Below, one piece after another: positions 63,941 to 64,000 of a stretch of 64,000 nucleotides of DNA. This stretch comes from Gibbula magus. Lineage: Eukaryota; Mollusca; Gastropoda; Trochida; Trochidae. Both the position numbers and the translations under genes were made by a program. Position 1 is the stretch's first letter. Each line of letters opens with the position of its first letter. The stretch covers positions 25,202,652 through 25,266,651 of the forward strand of contig OW388292.1 in assembly GCA_936450465.1 (NCBI GenBank), given 5' to 3'. Below the pieces are notes generated by a model. That model had not been told where the DNA came from. It saw nothing but the letters and a program-made list of their open reading frames with translations, and made no database searches.

Positions 63941-64000
63941 TTTATTCATAATTCACAAGCATGCTTTCGACCATTACGGGTCTCATCAGTTTCATTACGG
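63941..64000 (-). ncRNA. Hammerhead-ribozyme-like retroelement tail
   Basis: Read on the minus strand: CTGATGA (63989-63983), a 4-bp stem GACC/GGTC with loop CGTAAT, then GAAA (63968-63965). This is an exact hammerhead catalytic core. The following AAGCATGCTT is palindromic and could form a short or dimeric helix III, then U-U at the expected cleavage position. A distal helix I is possible (CGTAAT at 63999-63994 with ATTATG at 63952-63947), but the pairs next to the core are non-canonical. AATAAA follows at 63946-63941. The window edge cuts the element; self-cleavage is uncertain. Confidence 0.45.

Overview
This is nuclear DNA from an animal, most likely a mollusc and probably a bivalve. It has AT-rich non-coding DNA, spliced genes with GT-AG introns, LINE and DNA-transposon remains, long satellites, and dispersed repeats opening with an AGCTCATCAGG stem-loop plus a (CCGT)n run, a pattern I associate with mollusc genomes. 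The lineage call is inference. There is no bacterial-type gene organisation.

The only host gene I can build with confidence is a four-exon KLF10/11 (TIEG/cabut)-type zinc-finger repressor on the minus strand. Its coding exons lie between 36442 and 33039 and give a predicted protein of 386 residues. Its upstream region has an inverted CCAAT, a GC box, a TATA-like box and five CACGTG E-boxes in about 0.9 kb.

Layout. 1-8.7 kb: gene-poor DNA with three copies of a mollusc-type dispersed repeat (two near-identical copies of about 2 kb) and a CT microsatellite. 8.7-11.4 kb: unique sequence with a 28-bp inverted-repeat pair and a tRNA-like B box. 11.46-28.43 kb: one satellite array of about 17 kb with a 44-bp unit, roughly 385 copies, and higher-order duplications. 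28.4-33 kb: intergenic DNA and the 3' side of the KLF gene. 33-36.9 kb: KLF gene and promoter. 36.9-42.3 kb: a DNA transposon of about 3.9 kb, between two 781-bp direct repeats, that encodes an intact 849-residue protein joining a pogo/jerky-like DDE transposase, an 8-residue proline-rich tandem repeat, an OTU-type cysteine protease domain and a C-terminal PHD finger. 43.7-47.5 kb: a 5'-truncated LINE with an intact reverse transcriptase frame, followed by a decayed relative. 47.5-64 kb: a non-coding landscape of small DNA transposons (two with 9-bp target duplications, one Tc1/mariner-type MITE, two TACCGTATTTCC-terminated elements with 18-bp repeats), a 50-bp satellite of about 42 copies, and two hammerhead-like retroelement tails.

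The most novel-looking object is the transposase-OTU-PHD fusion element with its long flanking duplication, which has placed a second copy of a KLF-upstream E-box region 4,678 bp further away. The second is the 17-kb satellite, whose every unit carries a 7-bp dyad. Nothing here was checked against a database.
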